From Diprion similis (Eukaryota > Arthropoda > Insecta > Hymenoptera > Diprionidae), in assembly GCF_021155765.1 (NCBI RefSeq), contig NC_060114.1, positions 1,550,001 through 1,614,000 on the forward strand: a stretch of DNA of 64,000 nt. Reading direction: 5' to 3'. The notes beneath the pieces were generated by a model, which saw only the letters and a list, made by a program, of their open reading frames with translations, did no database searches and was not told where the DNA came from. Within the stretch, counting starts at the first letter, position 1. Each line of letters begins with the position of its first letter. Both the position numbers and the translations under genes were made by a program. Positions 60,720 through 64,000 of this stretch are shown here, one piece after another.

Positions 60720-62300
60720 TGTAACGATACATGTATTCAAAACTAGCGCCATAACGTTTGACTAATGTGGTGCGCTTGGCGACACCATTCTTGACTATGC
60801 ATGTAGGTCAGCCGGAAGATCATGTGATCGGAAACCCCCCTCGACTCGTGGCTTGCAAAGAGGACAGACGTGTCTCTCAAAACTAAAGAAATGTATCAAT
60901 TATAATCCAAAGCATCTTTCGGGAAGTTTAGTGGTTCAAAGTAAATTAACAAACGAAAATGTTGACACGATAAATCGACGACGCCCGGTTGGGAAAAAAG
61001 CCAATATGACGAAACCACAGCTTTAAGAAACATTAAGGGATCATCTCAGTGTGACCGCCCGACAAAATCACTGATTTTCGCGATTTCTTTTTTTCATGGT
61101 TTGGATATCCTAATCGGTCTGGGTTTTTTTGAGTAAATTAAAGCAGCGATGAAGAATACAAAATGATTTTTGTTGCCGTGATTTTTTAGTTTTTTATTAT
61201 TGTTATTATTTATCAAAAATGTTGTAAAAAAAAAAGAGTCCTAATCGGTGTGAACTTTTCCGGGCTCAATTTTGATCTGAAACAAAAATTTCAAAAAGAT
61301 TATTAATCTGTAGGAAACCTGCTATCGTCCTATGGAGGCTTTATTTTTTTTTTTAAACTTCCTATTTTTTTCTCGAAAAACTGTCAAAACAAAAGGCCAA
61401 ATTCACTACTTTTTGTTCAAATCGCCGCCACTTTGTCAAAAAAAATTAAAAAAAAAAAACCTCTATAGGACGATAGCGGCCTTCCTACAGATTAATAATC
61501 TTTTTGAAATTTTTGTTTCAGATCAAAATTGAGCCTGGAAAAGTGGACACCGATTAGGACTCTTTTTTTTTACAACATTTTTGATAATTATTAACAATAA
61601 TAAAAAACTAAAAAATCACCGCAACAAAAATCATTTTGTATTCTTCATCGCTGCTTTAATTTATTAAAAAAAACCCAGACCGATTAGTATGTCCTAACCA
61701 TGAAAAAAAAATCGCGAAAATCAGTGATTTTTCGGGCGGTCACACTGAGATGATCCCTTAACGAATTTAAGTATACAGCCATGCGGCCATTCCATTAAAT
61801 GTACTTTTGAGAGTCGAAGCGCTTAATGTTTGATGTTTAATGTATGAACTATACGTAAACTTCACTATATCACACGTTCGTCTTTAATAAAAATTGTTCC
61901 TTGTCGGTACTCGAAATGAGTGATATCATTATTTAATTTCCCACGGATATTTTCATATCCACGAAGAGTACTGTGTCGTTCGTTTTGCCCATTAGCTTTA
62001 ACAATTTATAAATGGAGATCTATACATACAATGAAAAGAAATGACACATCTTAGACATGTATAAACATCTTTGTGATAGCTAAAAACATGTTTATAAATA
62101 ATCATTGACATTTTGAAAATCTACAAGACCTGTTTCATCCAATTATTACATATTGTTAATCCCAATGATATTGAACTTTTGCATCTTAGGTTCAAATTTG
62201 AATGAACCGAGACTCTTCACAAATGAGAATAAACAAATTACTAGTGGTCAGTGAATGTTGTCTGAGTCTGTGTTTCATTAATTACCCTAATATTTCAATC
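60720..62300 (+). repeat. 3' LTR of element C with a palindromic insertion
   Basis: Starts TGTAAC and is comparable to the 5' LTR pieces. The sequence GCGACACCATTCTTGACTATG at about 60779 is the uninterrupted counterpart of the DIRS-B insertion site. Without the palindrome it is about 856 bp. Confidence 0.8.
61037..61757. mobile_element. 721-bp near-perfect palindromic element with TTAA target
   Basis: GGGATCATCTCAGTGTGACC at 61037 and its reverse complement ending 61757 are flanked by TTAA on both sides (61033-61036, 61758-61761). The whole element folds back on itself around about 61400 with arms of about 350 bp. TTAA targets are used by piggyBac and Kolobok groups. There is no gene inside; it is non-autonomous. 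Confidence 0.85.
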
Positions 62301-62360
62301 GAAAAATATTAGTAGAAGATTTAATCAAATCGATTAGAATACCTAAGAAGATAGGATATG
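62301..62360. other. Flank between element C and GC-rich block
   Basis: AT-rich, no recognised feature. It does not resemble the polymerase fragment on the other side of element C at this level of reading. Confidence 0.3.
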
Positions 62361-62364
62361 AGAG

Positions 62365-62575
62365 TTCTGGCCCACAATGGCGGCGTTTCGAGGGGGGGTT
62401 CCCCCCATTGCTACGGGCCGGCCGGCAGCGGCGCGCGGCGGGGGGGGGGCGAAGACTGCGCGAGGGATCCGCGGGAGGAGAGGGGGGGGGTTGGGCGTGC
62501 GGCGATTCCCCGGCGGGGGGGGGGGGGGGGGGCAAAATCCTGTCGGGTCCTGTTCGACGGCAGGAAGCTCTAAGT
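62365..62575. other. GC-rich block with long G runs
   Basis: Very different base composition from the AT-rich surroundings: GCGCGC stretches, G8-G9 runs and an 18-G run at 62515-62532. Open frames across it on both strands give Pro- or Gly/Arg-rich translations typical of composition rather than genes. Its origin is unknown. Confidence 0.6.
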
Positions 62576-62576
62576 T

Positions 62577-62873
62577 AGATAACGCTAGACCACTTGACAA
62601 AAATTCCTGGAAATGCAGCCTTTTAGCTCATGCCGATAATGAATGCAGTGGGTGGTAATGTAAATAAATCTGTACATACTAAAGTTTATCATAAATGCCG
62701 GATGCAGCTGTTGAAATAAATCTGTCACACATAAAAGATTCTTCAAAAATTATTAAAAAATGCCTGATGTCGGTTACGGGAGGATGGAGAGCGGGGGCGG
62801 TACATAAAAAAATTTCCCCACGATATGCAGGTCGAGTCTTGTTTGATGGGAGAATCGTGGTGGGGACGGATGG
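62577..62873 (+). other. Upstream region of the right-edge gene pair
   Basis: No gene is seen. The phrase ATAAATCTGT occurs twice (62662 and 62717), with only short AT-rich repeats otherwise. It is followed by the TATA box at 62874. Confidence 0.3.
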
Positions 62874-62882
62874 TATATAAAA
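62874..62882 (+). promoter_or_regulatory. TATA box of the OB-fold-like gene
   Basis: TATATAAAA is followed about 30 bp later by an initiator-like ATAGTTACTC and 70 bp further by the ATG at 62976. Confidence 0.5.
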
Positions 62883-62975
62883 TACGGATTCGTTTCGATA
62901 GTTACTCTGTTCTCATCGTCTTCTCGTCGTGAACTGTTCGTACTTGTGAATAAAGAAACTCTCATCGAAAACGCT

Positions 62976-63290
62976 ATGGATTTGGGAAAAATCAACCACG
63001 CCAGCCGCCTGGAGAATCTGCCGACCAAGAAGATGTCGGAATTCGAAATTGGAGAGGTGTATAACGTCACCGGACTACGACTGGTCAGAACGAAATTCGG
63101 GGTACGTGTTCTGGCCGAGATTGAGGGGGAATACAACGTCTTCCTGCCACCAAGAATCGCGAAAGTTCTGCAAGAAGATTCGAATCAGCTGTCCGAAATG
63201 TGTGATATGGCTGGGGCAAATCGTCTACAGTTGAAATACTTCGGGGGAGAGTTCAACAAGTTTGAATTTTCGTGCAGTTACGTGCCATAG
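62976..63290 (+). CDS. Small OB-fold-like protein of an arthropod mobile/viral gene pair
   Basis: ATG at 62976; the frame is open a little upstream but the first ATG is here. 104 residues: a short N-terminal stretch, then LPTKKMSEFEIGEVYNVTGL, KFGVRVLAEI and NVFLPPRIAKVL, i.e. alternating beta strands in the order expected of an OB fold that binds nucleic acid, as in small proteins often found next to the family encoded at 63413 in insects (recalled pattern). The C-terminus is LQLKYFGGEF. No stop or shift. It is 122 bp upstream of the next gene, but both have their own TATA, so they are probably separate transcripts. Confidence 0.55.
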   Translation: MDLGKINHASRLENLPTKKMSEFEIGEVYNVTGLRLVRTKFGVRVLAEIEGEYNVFLPPRIAKVLQEDSNQLSEMCDMAGANRLQLKYFGGEFNKFEFSCSYVP

Positions 63291-63332
63291 ATAATTTACA
63301 TCATCCCCTCCACTTCCATCAAATGCGAGGGG

Positions 63333-63366
63333 ATAAAAGCTGGTGTGCGGGAACGAATAGTCAGTC
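63333..63366 (+). promoter_or_regulatory. TATA box and TCAGT initiator of the right-edge gene
   Basis: GATAAAAG at about 63333 and TCAGTC at about 63360 are spaced about 28-30 bp, the arrangement of an insect core promoter. The ATG is at 63413. Confidence 0.55.
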
Positions 63367-63412
63367 TTCTACGGATATTTGAGAAAATACGAGCTTGGCA
63401 TCCCTCTGCAAC

Positions 63413-64000
63413 ATGGAGATGATCCTGGACGTGCAATGTTTCATCGGTCAAGGCAACCAGCTTGTACCCAAAGAAGTCGCAGCCATCTACATGAACGGTT
63501 CGGGTTTGGAGCACATCCTCGTTAAACCACCCTGTGATTTAACCAGCCTACCAATCGAATATAGAGCTACTAACGCCTGGTTAACGCGCGTTGATCATCA
63601 CGGGATACCATGGAATGCCGGCAACAAATCTCACGATGAAGTACCAAAGATTCTGAGAAAAATTGTGAGAAATGCATGTTACGTATACGTCAAAGGAGCA
63701 GAGAATAAAGCATGGTTGTCGGAGATCCTCGGTGGCACCACGCCAGTTATTAATATGGAAGATTTACACATCGAACCCCCTACACTGGTAAAATTGAAAT
63801 ATATGGAAGTGGCACCCTTGCACGACCTAAACCACGGATACTTCCCATCGGACGATATTTGTAAATACGCGGAAAAAGGATCGATTTGGTATGATGACAA
63901 CCATGAATACATCCCGGAATACAACTGTGCCTTTGAGAACGTGCAGCGGCTGAGAAGGTGGTATTTGAAGGAGTGTACCGGCTCTCTCGAGAAATCACTC
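63413..64000 (+). CDS. DEDD-nuclease-like arthropod family protein, 5' part (runs off window)
   Basis: The ATG at 63413 opens 196 codons without a stop to the window edge. It starts MEMILDVQCFIGQGNQLVPKE, a strand with an Asp, then IYMNG, WLTRVDHHGIPWNAG, YVYVKGAENKAWLSEIL and CAFENVQRLRRW. I recall this pattern from numerous uncharacterised arthropod proteins, in which the first strand resembles a degenerate DEDDh exonuclease motif; nuclease activity is not shown. The broken copy at 5-544 continues past this point and suggests a Cys-rich end. The copy here is in good condition through 64000. Confidence 0.6.
   Translation, partial: MEMILDVQCFIGQGNQLVPKEVAAIYMNGSGLEHILVKPPCDLTSLPIEYRATNAWLTRVDHHGIPWNAGNKSHDEVPKILRKIVRNACYVYVKGAENKAWLSEILGGTTPVINMEDLHIEPPTLVKLKYMEVAPLHDLNHGYFPSDDICKYAEKGSIWYDDNHEYIPEYNCAFENVQRLRRWYLKECTGSLEKSL

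Larger units (their letters stand above)
16450..62300 (+). mobile_element. Element C: old Ty3/gypsy element, shattered by nested insertions
   Basis: The LTRs start TGTAAC. The 5' LTR is in two pieces (16450-16518 and 51310-52080) around DIRS-B. The 3' LTR (60720-62300) is uninterrupted at that point but has a 721-bp palindrome inserted at 61037. Removing insertions, both LTRs are about 840-856 bp. A TGGCGCC primer-site-like sequence (52089) and an 18-G polypurine tract (60697-60714) frame the body. gag, protease, RT, RNase H and integrase remnants follow in order, with many stops. The target duplication could not be confirmed. It is the oldest layer of the nest. Confidence 0.8.

Noticed and set aside
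62287..62600. Pro-rich minus-strand and Gly/Arg-rich plus-strand frames
   Set aside because: Produced by G/C runs in the GC-rich block; no conserved motif.

Overview
The window is a transposon-packed piece of an arthropod (most likely insect) nuclear genome. Evidence for this: introns with GT/AG splice sites, a Ty3/gypsy element with an errantivirus/baculovirus-F-like envelope gene, a second gypsy element with a chuvirus-like glycoprotein gene, DIRS-type tyrosine-recombinase retrotransposons, PIF/Harbinger and hAT DNA transposons, and several foldback/MITE elements. I see no ordinary housekeeping gene, rRNA or tRNA. The order or species cannot be fixed from the sequence alone.

Layout. (1) 5-544: broken 3' part of a gene whose better-preserved relative lies at the right edge (63413-64000). 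(2) 634-11569: young, nearly complete LTR retrovirus-like element, here called element A (LTRs 442 bp, one difference seen, TSD CGTT), with gag, protease, pol and env. Between RNase H and integrase its pol carries two copies of an OARD1/TARG1-type macrodomain, the most striking observation in the window. (3) 11570-16449: minisatellite, two inverted-repeat elements, decayed coding fragments and a piece of a Polinton/adintovirus-type DNA polymerase B. (4) 16450-62300: one old gypsy element (element C) whose 5' LTR was split by a DIRS element (DIRS-B, 16519-51309). Its uninterrupted 3' LTR at 60720-62300 shows the empty target. DIRS-B in turn holds an intact PIF/Harbinger transposon (16524-23599), a gypsy element with chuvirus-like env (element B, 24324-39069) that itself holds a second DIRS (DIRS-A, 25845-31053), a solo LTR (39834-41081), and another solo LTR (41985-48570). 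That second solo LTR contains a hAT (42078-48372), which contains a long-TIR element (45138-48217), which contains a foldback element (45200-45843). Element C's body also holds a reverse-oriented LINE, and its 3' LTR holds a 721-bp palindrome. (5) 62301-64000: a GC/poly-G-rich block, then two small genes with recognisable TATA boxes, one OB-fold-like and one of a DEDD-nuclease-like arthropod family, the second running off the window.

How the parts work. The LTR elements carry capsid/nucleocapsid (gag), protease, RT/RNase H/integrase and envelope-like genes. The DIRS elements replace integrase and protease by a tyrosine recombinase and a methyltransferase-like domain, and show the diagnostic inverted termini plus internal complementary region. 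The Harbinger element has both required genes, a DDE transposase and a SANT/Myb partner, each with exons that join in frame. Most other coding regions are broken by stops and frameshifts. Names element A, B, C and DIRS-A, DIRS-B are mine.
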